Below are positions 24,898 to 33,945 of a stretch of 64,000 nt of DNA, piece by piece. Where the stretch lies: assembly GCF_044987625.1 (NCBI RefSeq), contig NZ_JBJDSB010000002.1, positions 558,001-622,000 of the forward strand, in the 5' to 3' direction. Under the pieces are notes generated by a model. It saw only the letters and a program-made list of their open reading frames with translations, had not been told where the DNA came from and did no database searches. Made by a program: the position numbers and the translations under genes. Source of the DNA: Desulfobaculum sp044987625 (lineage in GTDB: Bacteria; Desulfobacterota; Desulfovibrionia; Desulfovibrionales; Desulfovibrionaceae). Each line of letters opens with the position of its first letter. Within the stretch, counting starts at the first letter, position 1.

Positions 24898-25281
24898 TTA
24901 TCCCTCAAAAATCTTTTCGATTTTCTGGTTCATGGTTTCGGCGGTGAAGGGCTTCACGATGTAGTTGGACACCTTGGCCTGCACGGCCTCGATGATGTTC
25001 TCCTGAAGGCCTTCTGCGGTGACCATGAGGAAGGGGATATCGGCGAACTCTTCACTGGCGCGAACCTTACGCAGCAGGTCGATGCCGGGCATCTCGGGCA
25101 TGTTCCAGTCCGAGACGATAAAGTCGATCTTGTCTTTATTAAGAATTTCCCATGCGGTGGAGCCGTCGTCTGCTTCGACGATGTTGTTGAAGCCCAGCTG
25201 CCGAAGGATGTTCTTGACGATTCTGCGCATGGTGGAGAAGTCGTCCACCACGAGAACCCGCATGTTTTTATCAATAGCCAT
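24898..25281 (-). CDS. cheY: Chemotaxis response regulator CheY
   Basis: 127 residues, a single receiver domain. Acidic pair in VLVVDDFSTMRRIV, phospho-aspartate in DFIVSDWNMPEMPGIDLL, conserved threonine in FLMVTAEGLQ and lysine in YIVKPFTAETM: the full CheY set, including the CheY-typical FSTMRRIVKN. Phosphorylated by CheA, it binds the flagellar switch. It lies between fliA and fliL in the operon. Confidence 0.95.
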   Translation of the reverse strand: MAIDKNMRVLVVDDFSTMRRIVKNILRQLGFNNIVEADDGSTAWEILNKDKIDFIVSDWNMPEMPGIDLLRKVRASEEFADIPFLMVTAEGLQENIIEAVQAKVSNYIVKPFTAETMNQKIEKIFEG

Positions 25282-25302
25282 AAAGGTCTCCCGTGCTAGG
25301 TT

Positions 25303-26091
25303 TTATTCCTGCCCATAAGAGGCGCGGAATTTCTTTTTCAGTTTTTTGAGTGCCTGTGAATGAAGCTGCGAAACGCGGCCTTCGGTTATTCCCATAACCT
25401 CCGCCGTTTCTCGCATATTCAATTCTTCAGTGTAGTAGAGGGATAATACCAGTTTCTCTCGCATCGTCAACTCGTCGATGAGACTGGCAATCTTGTCAAT
25501 GATGTCCTGCAGGGCAGTTGATTTGTATGGCTCGTTATCATGGTGCGCGTTCTGGTCCGGCGAAAAGTGGTCCTGAATGGCATCAAGGCTAAGGCACAAC
25601 TGATTCTGCAAGGCACCAAGGCCTGCCTCCACTTCCTTCTCCGACAGTCCCGTCTCTTCCCGAAGCTCCGCTTTGCTGGCTTTGCGTCCTGTTCTGCTTT
25701 CCACTTTGCGGATGGCTTCTTCCAGTGTGCGGACGCGCTGGCGCAAACCGCGGGAGAACCAGTCCATACGACGCAGTTCATCAAGCATGGCGCCCTTGAT
25801 ACGATTTTCCGCGTAGGTCTCGAACTTAATGTTGAGCTCGGGCTTAAACTTGCCCAAGCACTCAATAAGCCCAAGCGTACCTGCGGAAAGCAGTTCGTTC
25901 AGGTCGACCTGCTGCGGCAGCTTCCCTTTGAGCCGGAGTGCCAGAATCTTAATCTTGGGCGCGTAGTGGCGGACGATGAGCTCTCGCTCGTAGGCGGAGA
26001 AATCATCCCAGCGCACTTCGCCGGATTCCAGCAGCTTCCAAGGCTCATTCTTGGAAGAGGAGTTTTTTCCAGAAGAACTTAATGTTTCCAT
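25303..26091 (-). CDS. fliA: Flagellar sigma factor FliA (sigma28)
   Basis: 262 residues from ATG 26091 (METLSSSG), which lies inside the 3' end of flhG (47-bp overlap); frames opening further upstream are antisense-like. Region 2 reads LIVRHYAPKIKILALRL to KFETYAENRIKGAMLDELRRMDW. Region 3 follows with RTLEEAIRKVESRTGRKASK, and region 4 with LTMREKLVLSLYYTEELNMRE and GITEGRVSQLHSQAL. It drives late flagellar and chemotaxis genes. No anti-sigma factor FlgM is in the window. Confidence 0.94.
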   Translation of the reverse strand: METLSSSGKNSSSKNEPWKLLESGEVRWDDFSAYERELIVRHYAPKIKILALRLKGKLPQQVDLNELLSAGTLGLIECLGKFKPELNIKFETYAENRIKGAMLDELRRMDWFSRGLRQRVRTLEEAIRKVESRTGRKASKAELREETGLSEKEVEAGLGALQNQLCLSLDAIQDHFSPDQNAHHDNEPYKSTALQDIIDKIASLIDELTMREKLVLSLYYTEELNMRETAEVMGITEGRVSQLHSQALKKLKKKFRASYGQE

Positions 26092-26905
26092 CGAGTTGTG
26101 TGGGTGCCTTCCAAGCATTGATTCTGCGTGCGACCCCCGCGAGGGCCTGGCTCGCGGGGCTGTCCGGAAACGCCTGCGCAAACGGCTGCTGCTTGATGAC
26201 GGACGAGCGCACCGACTGGTCATAAGGAAGCACGCCCAAGAGATCGAGGGAAACCCCCGAGAGGAACTGGTCACACGCCGTGTGGAGCTTGAGGTATATC
26301 TCCTTGGCGGCGGCCATGTTCTTGGCCATGTTCACGACCACGCGGAAGCGTTCGATGCCGTGTTGCGCCTTGAGCACCTTGATGAGCGCGTAGGCGTCCG
26401 TAAGGGACGTCGGCTCCGGGGTGAGGACGAGAATGCGTTCCTGCACCGCAAGGTTGAAATACAAGACATTGTCGTTGATTCCCGCTCCTGTGTCCACAAG
26501 CAGGTAGTCGATGTCATTTTCCAGTATATCCATCGACTCAAGAAGTTCCAGCTTTTGTCCCGTATCAAGGTCCATCATGTCCGACACGCCGGACGAGGCG
26601 GGAAGGATGGTGAACCCAAAGGGCGTGGGATAGAGGATGTCGCTCAGGCCCGCATTTTCGTGGAAGAGGTGAAAAAGGTTCTTCTGCGGTGCGAGGCCGA
26701 GCATAACGTCCACATTGGCGAGGCCGAGGTCCGCGTCAAGCAGCACCACGCGCTTGCCCATGGAGGCAAGCAGGTAGGCGAGGTTGGCGCTGACGTTGGT
26801 CTTGCCCACGCCGCCCTTGCCGGACGTGATGGAGATGACGTGCGGAAAACCGGTTCCGCTGTCTGCCGAGGGGCGAGTCTTGTCTTTACTGAGCGTAGTT
26901 GCCAC
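26045..26905 (-). CDS. flhG: Flagellar number regulator FlhG/FleN (MinD-like ATPase)
   Basis: 286 residues. The deviant Walker A ISITSGKGGVGKTNVSANLA near residue 28 has the MinD-type signature lysine. It is followed by VVLLDADLGLANVDVMLGLA and VDTGAGINDNVLYF. FlhG limits the number of polar flagella with FlhF. It overlaps flhF upstream by 20 bp and fliA downstream by 47 bp, so the three are tightly coupled. Confidence 0.94.
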   Translation of the reverse strand: MATTLSKDKTRPSADSGTGFPHVISITSGKGGVGKTNVSANLAYLLASMGKRVVLLDADLGLANVDVMLGLAPQKNLFHLFHENAGLSDILYPTPFGFTILPASSGVSDMMDLDTGQKLELLESMDILENDIDYLLVDTGAGINDNVLYFNLAVQERILVLTPEPTSLTDAYALIKVLKAQHGIERFRVVVNMAKNMAAAKEIYLKLHTACDQFLSGVSLDLLGVLPYDQSVRSSVIKQQPFAQAFPDSPASQALAGVARRINAWKAPTQLDGNIKFFWKKLLFQE

Positions 26906-27974
26906 GTTTTTCCTCGAGAGGGCTTTCGGGGAGCTGGCGCTTGAATATCAGTCTCCACAGCATGCCAGTGTCTGCGGGCACGAGGGTGCCACGCAATCCG
27001 GACCCGATTGAAAGGGCTGCCACGGGCAGTCCCGTAGCGTGGGCCGTGTTGACCACAGCCCCGAAGTTACAGGCTTCGTCAAGCTTCGTCCAGATAACCG
27101 ATGCGCATTTGGACGAGGCGTACTTGCGGGTAAACAGCTCCAGTTGGGCGGGCGCGTAGTGCGGCGACAGCACCAGATGTACGGCCATGTCGTCGCATTC
27201 GCCAAGGCCAATAAGCTGGAGGTACCTATTCAGTGTGGTTTTCCCCGACATGGCGGGCATGTCGACGAAAATCCTGTCAAATTTCTGGCCGTCCTTAACA
27301 AGGTCCAGCATCTCGCGGGCGTTTCGGATGTCCTTGTAGGCCATACCGGAGAGTTCCGCAAAGTACTTCAGGTACTGCCGCGCCTTTCCGCCGGAGGCGT
27401 CAAGGTTCACAATGCAGATGCGGCTGTCCGGACGTTTGGTATGACATGCAAGCGCCATACGCAAGAGGGTTGTGCTTTTTCCGCATCCGCTCGGGCCTGC
27501 CAGCACGTGCAGCTTCTGCCGCCAATTCTTCCAATTCCACGCGTGGGGCCGGACAATGCGGCCCAGTGCGCCAAGGATGGAGCTTTCCCTGTCGCCGCGG
27601 AGCGTGTCGTACAGGGCAAGGCTCACGCCTTCGGCCACGCCTTCGCGTTCCAGCAGCTCCAGCGCCTGACGCTGACGCGGCGCCAGCATGGACATATCAA
27701 GCTGCGGTTTGATGAGCGCCATCATGTGCGACTTGATGAGGTCCCATTCGCGGTGCCACTCGTTCCAGCCCGGCGCGCTACCAGTCTGCGGATCATCTCC
27801 GGTTGCGGGCTTTTCCGGGGCGGCATGGTCCGTGGCGGCGGTGACCTCGCACCACGTCTTTTCGCCTTCGCTGACGTTTTGCGTGCCGAGAATGACGGCG
27901 TCGTCTCCAAGCACCTGTTTGACCTGCTGGAGCGCCTCGAAAGAACTTCTGCCTCTGAATGTCTTAACCTGCAT
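26886..27974 (-). CDS. flhF: Flagellar placement GTPase FlhF, with altered G motifs
   Basis: 362 residues from ATG 27974 (MQVKTFRGRSSFEAL), overlapping flhA by 11 bp. FlhF is an SRP-type GTPase that sets the polar site of the flagellum. The N domain and P-loop (VLAGPSGCGKSTTLLRMA, near residue 165) are normal and TKLDEACNFG fits G4. Unusually, the G2 region reads NLDASGGKARQYLKYF rather than the family's DTxRxxAxxQL, and G3 reads VDMPAMSGKT rather than DTAGR. GTP hydrolysis may therefore be altered. Position and the start motif still support FlhF. Confidence 0.88.
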   Translation of the reverse strand: MQVKTFRGRSSFEALQQVKQVLGDDAVILGTQNVSEGEKTWCEVTAATDHAAPEKPATGDDPQTGSAPGWNEWHREWDLIKSHMMALIKPQLDMSMLAPRQRQALELLEREGVAEGVSLALYDTLRGDRESSILGALGRIVRPHAWNWKNWRQKLHVLAGPSGCGKSTTLLRMALACHTKRPDSRICIVNLDASGGKARQYLKYFAELSGMAYKDIRNAREMLDLVKDGQKFDRIFVDMPAMSGKTTLNRYLQLIGLGECDDMAVHLVLSPHYAPAQLELFTRKYASSKCASVIWTKLDEACNFGAVVNTAHATGLPVAALSIGSGLRGTLVPADTGMLWRLIFKRQLPESPLEEKRGNYAQ

Positions 27975-30081
27975 AGTCAATGTCCACGTTTGCAAGAGTT
28001 ACGAGTTTCACATCTGCGGGAATTTCAGCTTGAGAGATAACAGGGAGGTTCGGAATGAACCGGACCAGAAGCTGTGCGAGGTGTGAGCGAGTTACCGGTG
28101 TCGTGAGGAGGACAGGTTGTCCATCCGTGGCGACGGCGCGTTCCGCCGCCTCATTGATGTTTTGTATAATCTGCTGGGCAAGGCCCGGCTCCATAGCGAG
28201 GAAGGTGCCCTGCTCGGACTGGCGCAGGCCGTCCTGGAAGGCGCGCTCCACGTTGTGCGACAGCGTGATGATGGGCAGCGTGCCGCCACTGTCCAAGTAG
28301 GGCTTGATGATGGTGCGGCCCATCTTGGAGCGGATGTATTCCGTCAACTGGTCGGGATCCTTGATGCCCGTACCGTAGTCGGTCAGGGTTTCCGCCACGG
28401 TCAGGATGTCGCGGACGGAGACATTTTCGCGCACGAGGTTCTGCAGTACCTTCTGTACTGTGCCGAGGGGCAGCGTGCCGGGCACGAGGTCTTCCACGGC
28501 CTTGGGGGCGCGCTTGGACAGGTTGTCCAGAAGGGCCTGCGTCTCCTGCCTGCCGAGGAACTCGTGCAGGTTGCGGCGGAACACTTCCGTCAAATGCGTG
28601 GCGATGACGGTGGACGGGTCCACAACGGTGTAGCCCGCGAGCATGGCCTCTTCCTTCTGCTTTTCGGGAATCCACAGTGCGGGCAGGTTGAATGCCGGCT
28701 CCTGCGTTTCGATGCCCTGAATCCTGTGCTTGGCGTCGCCGGGGTCCATGGCCAGATAGTGGTCGATCATGATTTCGCCGGTGGCGACCTGGTTGCCCTT
28801 GATGAGCACGGAGTACTGGCCGGGCTTCAACTGCAGGTTGTCGCGCAGGTGCAGGGACGGGATAACCACGCCCATGTCCAGTGCGAACTGTCGGCGGATA
28901 GAGCGGATGCGCGCCAGCAGGTTGCCGTTTTGGTCCTCGTCCACCAGCGGGATGAGGCCGTAGCCCACTTCCAGCTCCAGTGCGTCGAGGGGCAGCAGGC
29001 TCTGGACTTCCTCGGGGGTTTCCAGCTCGCCGGTCTGCGCGGCTGTGCCCTTGCCCTTGGCCGCCGGGCCGCCCGCATCCTCCACAGCCTGATGGAAGCG
29101 GCTGGACAGGATGGAGACCACGAACAGTACGCTCGCCAGCAGCAGGAAGGCAAAGGTCGGCATGCCGGGAATCAGGCCGAAGATGACCAGAATGCAGCTG
29201 GTCAGCTTGAGCGCGCGGGAGTGGAAGGTCAGCTGGCCGATGAACTCCTCGCCCATCTTGGCTTCCGCCGCCGCGCGGGACACGATGATGCCCGAACTGG
29301 TGGAGATGATAAGCGACGGAATGGTGGAGACCAGGCCGTCACCAATGGTCAGCAGGGTATAGGTCTGTGCGGCCTCGCTCCAACTCATGTCCTGCTGGAC
29401 CATGCCGATGAAGATGCCGCCGATGATATTGATGATGGTGATAAGGATACCGGCCTTCACGTCACCGCTGACAAACTTGCCCGCACCGTCCATGGCGCCG
29501 TAGAAGTCGGCTTCCTTTCGCAGGGCGTCGCGGCGCTGGGTGGCTTCTTCCTCGGACAAGAGGCCGGCGTTGAGGTCGGCTTCAATGGCCATCTGCTTAC
29601 CGGGCAGCGAGTCGAGGGTAAAGCGTGCGGCCACTTCGGCAATACGGGTGGTGCCGTCGACGATAACCATTTTGTTCAGCGCGAACAGGATGAGGAAGAT
29701 GACGATGCCGATCACAAAGTTGCCGCCGACAACGAATTGACCAAACGCTTCAATAACCCGTCCCGCTGCGCCTGGCCCTTGGTCGCCATTGAGCAGGATG
29801 AGTCTGGTGGAGGCAACGTTGAGCGCAAGGCGAAGCAGCGTAGCCACGAGCAGAAGCGAGGGGAAGATGGAGAATTCCAGCGGGGATTTCATGAACATGG
29901 TGGTGATGAGCACCACAAGGCTGAGCGAGATGGAGCACGTCAACATCATGTCCAGAAAGATCGTGGGCAGCGGGATGAGCATCGTGAACAGAATGATTAC
30001 GACGCCAAGGGCCAGCAGGACATCACCTTGCTTGGCAAAGCGTTGGTAATCAAGGTTCATGATAGAGGACTGATTCGCCAT
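27964..30081 (-). CDS. flhA: Flagellar export protein FlhA
   Basis: 705 residues, full length. The N-terminal half has about eight transmembrane helices. The family signature lies between TM4 and TM5: the FHIPEP cytoplasmic loop region FNKMVIVDGTTRIAEVAARF is here ALNKMVIVDGTTRIAEVAAR, followed by LDSLPGKQMAIEADLNAGL. The C-terminal ~340 residues form the cytosolic ring that docks export substrates and chaperones. It sits 33 bp after flhB and overlaps flhF by 11 bp. Confidence 0.97.
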   Translation of the reverse strand: MANQSSIMNLDYQRFAKQGDVLLALGVVIILFTMLIPLPTIFLDMMLTCSISLSLVVLITTMFMKSPLEFSIFPSLLLVATLLRLALNVASTRLILLNGDQGPGAAGRVIEAFGQFVVGGNFVIGIVIFLILFALNKMVIVDGTTRIAEVAARFTLDSLPGKQMAIEADLNAGLLSEEEATQRRDALRKEADFYGAMDGAGKFVSGDVKAGILITIINIIGGIFIGMVQQDMSWSEAAQTYTLLTIGDGLVSTIPSLIISTSSGIIVSRAAAEAKMGEEFIGQLTFHSRALKLTSCILVIFGLIPGMPTFAFLLLASVLFVVSILSSRFHQAVEDAGGPAAKGKGTAAQTGELETPEEVQSLLPLDALELEVGYGLIPLVDEDQNGNLLARIRSIRRQFALDMGVVIPSLHLRDNLQLKPGQYSVLIKGNQVATGEIMIDHYLAMDPGDAKHRIQGIETQEPAFNLPALWIPEKQKEEAMLAGYTVVDPSTVIATHLTEVFRRNLHEFLGRQETQALLDNLSKRAPKAVEDLVPGTLPLGTVQKVLQNLVRENVSVRDILTVAETLTDYGTGIKDPDQLTEYIRSKMGRTIIKPYLDSGGTLPIITLSHNVERAFQDGLRQSEQGTFLAMEPGLAQQIIQNINEAAERAVATDGQPVLLTTPVTRSHLAQLLVRFIPNLPVISQAEIPADVKLVTLANVDIDYAG

Positions 30082-30114
30082 AAAATTGACATCCTATCTC
30101 AAGCGTTTTTCAGG

Positions 30115-31176
30115 CTAGCGGGGGCGGTTCTTGAATATCTGGGCCAGTATTGAGGCCACTGCCTGGTACATTTCCTCGGGGATGACGTCCCCAACTTCCA
30201 CTGATTTATACAAAGCCCGTGCCAGCGGCTTGTTTTCGCGGATGGGAATGTTATTTTCCCGGGCGACTTCTTTGATCTTTTCCGCCATGTGGTCCACGCC
30301 TTTGGCCAGAACCAGCGGCGCGGGGGCTTCCATAGCGTCGTATTTGAGGGCGATGGCGATGTGCGTGGGGTTGGTGATGACCACGTCCGCCTCCGGCACC
30401 TGCTGGAGCATGCGGCTGGCCATGGACTTCATCATCTTCTCGCGCTGCTGCTGTTTGACCAGCGGGTCGCCTTCGGCCTGTTTGCGCTCGTCCTTGACCT
30501 CGTGCTTGCTCATCTTGAGGTTCTCTTTGTAATCCCAGAATGTGTACCACGTGTCGGCAATGCCGATGATGAGCATGGGAATAAGGGCGTAGATGCACAT
30601 CTTGAGGCCGATGGACAGGATGTAGCTGGCCACGCCCTGCGCGTTGGAGAAGAACAGCGGCGCAAGGTGTGTCAGCTCCGTCTTCAGCACGATGTAGGGC
30701 GCAATGCCAATGGCCAGCGCCTGCATGATGCTTTTGAAGAGGCGTACCAGCACCTTGGGGTCGGCAAAGATTCGCTTGAGGCCCGAGGCAAGGTTGAATG
30801 TCTTCTCAGGCTTGGGAATGAAAACTTTGGTGGTCCACAGACGGCCTACCTGCATGCGCATGGTGGCAAAGGCTACCACGGCGAGGATGGCAAATGTGGG
30901 CAGCAGCATGAGGGCAAGGCGTTGTGACATGTCCACGAACAGCGAATACACGCTTTGCTCAGTGATTTGAAAGCTCAGCCCCTCGCCGCAGAACCATGTG
31001 AAGACGGACATCAGTTCTTTTTCGATGACGTCAATATAGAAGTACATGCCCACAAGGCCAGCCAGAAGGATTGTCGCTTTGCTGAGCTCCTGGCTCTTTG
31101 CGACATTGCCTTCTTCTCTGGCCTTGTTTTTTCGTTTTTGTGTCGCCTCTTCTGTTTTACTCGGATCTTTTGCCAT
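30115..31176 (-). CDS. flhB: Flagellar export switch protein FlhB
   Basis: 353 residues. Four transmembrane helices are followed by a cytoplasmic domain carrying the self-cleaving NPTH motif (VVITNPTHIAIAL, Asn near residue 270), which switches export from rod/hook to filament proteins. The N-terminus EEATQKRKNKAREEGNVAKS is typical. It lies 33 bp after fliR. The C-terminus is short after VIPEEMYQAVASILAQIF. Confidence 0.97.
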   Translation of the reverse strand: MAKDPSKTEEATQKRKNKAREEGNVAKSQELSKATILLAGLVGMYFYIDVIEKELMSVFTWFCGEGLSFQITEQSVYSLFVDMSQRLALMLLPTFAILAVVAFATMRMQVGRLWTTKVFIPKPEKTFNLASGLKRIFADPKVLVRLFKSIMQALAIGIAPYIVLKTELTHLAPLFFSNAQGVASYILSIGLKMCIYALIPMLIIGIADTWYTFWDYKENLKMSKHEVKDERKQAEGDPLVKQQQREKMMKSMASRMLQQVPEADVVITNPTHIAIALKYDAMEAPAPLVLAKGVDHMAEKIKEVARENNIPIRENKPLARALYKSVEVGDVIPEEMYQAVASILAQIFKNRPR

Positions 31177-31209
31177 TTCGTATGGTCCTGTGTGCTTTGC
31201 GCGGCGCGG

Positions 31210-31992
31210 CTAGCCGGCCATGGTGCGCAGCAGGTGGTGGAACATGGGCCCCATACCGGCGATGAACGTTGAAACGTGCTGCGCCAGATAGGTGAACAGG
31301 ATGCCGAGGAAGAAGAACCCAACAGCAATCTTGATGGGAAAACCGAGGATGAGCACGTGCATCTGCGGCGCAGCGCGGCCAATGAGGGCAAGGGCAAGGT
31401 CCACCATGAACAGGGCGGCCATGACCGGCGCGGCAATGCGGACGGCAAGGGTAAAGATGCTTCCCGCCAGCTTCATGAGGCCTTCGCCGAGTTCCGGCGT
31501 AATGAGCAGGCCTCCGGGCGGGATGATGGCAAAGCTGTCGGCCAGTCCCTGAATCAAATACAGGTGGCCGTTCAGGCTCAGGAAGGTGAGCAGGGTGGTC
31601 ATGTACAGAAAGTGCGAGGTGATGACTACGGAGCTACCCGTCAGCGGGTCGACGATGTTGATCATGGCAAAGCCCATCTGGAAGCCGATAATCTGGCCGC
31701 CCATCTGCACGGCGGCAAACAGAAAGCGCACAACCAGCATCAGCACAAGGCCAATGAGCAGCTCGCCAAAAATCATCAGCGCAATGTCGAAGGGATGACG
31801 CGGAAACATCACGCCCGTAAACGACAGCGCGGGCCACACGGCGTAACTCAGGACAAGGCACAACGCCGCCTTGACCGTGGTCGGCACCGAGTTGCCGCCA
31901 AAAAACGGCAGGACAAAGAGAATAAGACTGACCCGGAACAGGGTCAGAAGAAAGCTGAAAAATGTCGCGGGGTCGAAGTTGAAGATGTCCAT
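31210..31992 (-). CDS. fliR: Flagellar export protein FliR
   Basis: 260 residues, about six transmembrane helices, usual length. It starts MDIFNFDPATFFSFLLTLFR, with LFVLPFFGGNSVPTTVKAAL, MGFAMINIVDPLTGSSV and ILGFPIKIAVGFFFLG as family signatures. FliR is part of the FliPQR export gate. It is the first gene of the minus-strand flagellar run. No ribosome binding site precedes ATG 31992, and a sigma54-type site ends 13 bases before the ATG. Confidence 0.95.
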   Translation of the reverse strand: MDIFNFDPATFFSFLLTLFRVSLILFVLPFFGGNSVPTTVKAALCLVLSYAVWPALSFTGVMFPRHPFDIALMIFGELLIGLVLMLVVRFLFAAVQMGGQIIGFQMGFAMINIVDPLTGSSVVITSHFLYMTTLLTFLSLNGHLYLIQGLADSFAIIPPGGLLITPELGEGLMKLAGSIFTLAVRIAAPVMAALFMVDLALALIGRAAPQMHVLILGFPIKIAVGFFFLGILFTYLAQHVSTFIAGMGPMFHHLLRTMAG

Positions 31993-31998
31993 GCGGCT

Positions 31999-32060
31999 GG
32001 ATAAGCAAGACTCGCGCCAGTTTCCGGGGCGCAGTTGAGACGCCGCGTGGTTGCTTATCC
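31999..32060. repeat. 10-bp inverted repeat around the fliR promoter
   Basis: GGATAAGCAA (31999-32008) and its exact complement TTGCTTATCC (32051-32060), 42 bp apart. The left arm covers the -12 element of the sigma54-type site. A further hairpin, ACGCCGC (32040-32046) with GCGGCGT (32062-32068), runs into the stop codon of the upstream dehydratase gene and may serve as a weak terminator. Confidence 0.6.
32005..32019 (-). promoter_or_regulatory. Sigma54-type promoter upstream of fliR
   Basis: On the minus strand TGGCGCGAGTCTTGC (32019 to 32005), matching the -24/-12 consensus TGGCACG-N4-TTGC at every fixed base except one (A to G). Expected transcription start about 31993, one base before the fliR ATG. 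Sigma54 control of flagellar export genes is well known; the closeness to the ATG is the odd point. Confidence 0.6.
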
Positions 32061-32067
32061 GGCGGCG

Positions 32068-33945
32068 TTAGCCAGCCTTCTCCGGGTGGTATTCGGGCAC
32101 CAGATGGCCAAGTTTTTGGCGGATTCGCTCCGGGTTGCGCGAGTCCGCAGCCTCGCGCAATTCCTCAAGGTGGCGGGTGAGGGTGAGCACGTCGCAGGTT
32201 TGGCCGCGAAGGACCATTATCTTGTCATGCTGCGTGGGGACAACGCCTTCATCCTCGGTGATAAGCTCCTCGTAGAGCTTTTCTCCGGGGCGCAGGCCGA
32301 TGTAGCGCAGTTCGATGTCCGTTCCGGGTTCGCGCCCGGACAGGCGGATAAGGTCCGCCGCCATGTCCGCTATGCGTACGGGCCGCCCCATGTTCAGCAC
32401 AAACAGTTCCCCGCCTTCCCCCATACTGCCCGCCTGCAGGATAAGCTGGCAGGCTTCCTCAATGGTCATAAAATAGCGCACTACGTCGGGGTGCGTCACC
32501 GTAACGGGACCACCGTGTTCGATTTGCCGCCGGAACAGCGGAATAACCGAGCCGGTGGACCCCAGCACGTTGCCAAAGCGCACCGCCATCATGGCCGTGC
32601 CATTGCCGCAGTGCGCCTGCATGATTTTTTCCGTCACGCGCTTGGACGCGCCCATGACGTTGGTGGGGCGTACCGCCTTGTCCGTGCTGACGATGAGCAG
32701 ACGCGGCACGCCGCGTTTGACCGCCGTGGACACAAGGGCATTGGTGGCAAGGATGTTGTTGTACACTGCCTGCCAGGGGTTGGCCTCCAGAAGCGGCACA
32801 TGCTTGTACGCCGCGGCGTGGAAGATAACGTCCGGGCTGTGCGCTGTGATGATGTGCTTCACCCACGCCTCGTCGCACAGGCTGCCCAGCAGGGTTTCGT
32901 AGTCGTGGAAATCGCGCTCGTGCTCCAGCTCCATCTGGATGGTGTAGAGGGCGTATTCGCTGGCATCGAGCAGGAGCAGGCGTTTTGGGCCGTAGGCGAG
33001 TATCTGGCGGCAGAGCTCGGACCCTATGGAACCGCCCGCGCCCGTGACCAGCACCACCTTGCCGCGTAGGTAGCCCGCAATTTTGCGGTCATCCAGCGAG
33101 ACGGGCTGACGGCCCAGCAGGTCTTTGTAGTCGACGTCGCGCAGGTCCTTGATGGAAACGCGGCCGCCCGCGATGTCCGTCAGCGACGGGATGCGGCGGC
33201 AGGCGAGGTCTGCGCGCTCGCACAGCGTCATCAGGTGGCGTATTTCTTCGCCCGAGGCATCGGGCAGGGCGATGAGCGCGTCGGTCACGCCAAACTTTTC
33301 AATGCGCTTCCACTCCGGCAGGGCGTCAAGCCCGCCCACAACGGGCACGCCGTGGATGGAGTGCCCGTGCATGCTCCTGTCATCGTCAAAGATGGCGACA
33401 ATGCGCAGGTCCGATGCGCGGTTGGACTGGCTCTCGCGCAGCAGGGTTTCCCCGGCTTTGCCCGCACCCAGCAGGACGCAGGTTGTCTGCTCGGGATTCT
33501 GCCCCGGACGCGGCAGCAGTACCCGCGACAGGGTCACAAAGCCTGTGCCGTAAACCATGCGGATGCCGATGCGCACCCCGGCCACAAAAGCCATGGTGTA
33601 CACCCAGTCCAGAATAAAGACCGAACGCGAGAAGCCTTGGAAATTTCGGAAAAACACGATGTAGGCGAGGAGCAGCACCGTGGACACGGTGGTCGCCCGC
33701 GCAATGTCCACAAGCTCCGGCAGGCTGGTGTAGCGCCACATGCCTTTGTAGAGGTCAAAGTACAAAAAGCAGGCAATCTTCAGCGGCACCAGCACGGGCA
33801 GAACCGACGTGAACTGCTCCAGATGCACGGCGGGTACGGCGAATTCGAACCGCGTCAGGTACGCAAGGGCGTGCGCCGCAAGCACAAGGGCGGCATCCAG
33901 AAGAATCAGGATGTAGAAGTTGATGGACCGGAGCTGCTGAATCAC
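32068..33945 (-). CDS. WbpM/FlaA1-type NDP-sugar 4,6-dehydratase, membrane-bound
   Basis: 625 residues from GTG 33945, which has an excellent AGAGAGGTGAC site; a longer frame to 34038 adds a low-complexity tail. Four N-terminal transmembrane helices (~10-130) are followed by a first Rossmann fold (VLLGAGKAGETLL) and a second one (VLVTGAGGSIGSELCRQIL) in the catalytic part. STDKAVRPTNVMGASKR shows methionine where short-chain dehydratases usually have the YxxxK tyrosine, as in WbpM/FlaA1. Such enzymes make UDP-4-keto-6-deoxy sugars for N-acetylfucosamine or bacillosamine units. Last gene of the O-antigen block. Confidence 0.9.
   Translation of the reverse strand: MIQQLRSINFYILILLDAALVLAAHALAYLTRFEFAVPAVHLEQFTSVLPVLVPLKIACFLYFDLYKGMWRYTSLPELVDIARATTVSTVLLLAYIVFFRNFQGFSRSVFILDWVYTMAFVAGVRIGIRMVYGTGFVTLSRVLLPRPGQNPEQTTCVLLGAGKAGETLLRESQSNRASDLRIVAIFDDDRSMHGHSIHGVPVVGGLDALPEWKRIEKFGVTDALIALPDASGEEIRHLMTLCERADLACRRIPSLTDIAGGRVSIKDLRDVDYKDLLGRQPVSLDDRKIAGYLRGKVVLVTGAGGSIGSELCRQILAYGPKRLLLLDASEYALYTIQMELEHERDFHDYETLLGSLCDEAWVKHIITAHSPDVIFHAAAYKHVPLLEANPWQAVYNNILATNALVSTAVKRGVPRLLIVSTDKAVRPTNVMGASKRVTEKIMQAHCGNGTAMMAVRFGNVLGSTGSVIPLFRRQIEHGGPVTVTHPDVVRYFMTIEEACQLILQAGSMGEGGELFVLNMGRPVRIADMAADLIRLSGREPGTDIELRYIGLRPGEKLYEELITEDEGVVPTQHDKIMVLRGQTCDVLTLTRHLEELREAADSRNPERIRQKLGHLVPEYHPEKAG

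Noticed and set aside
28117..30153. 678-residue open frame on the plus strand
   Set aside because: Antisense to flhA; composition is unlike a protein and no motif is present.
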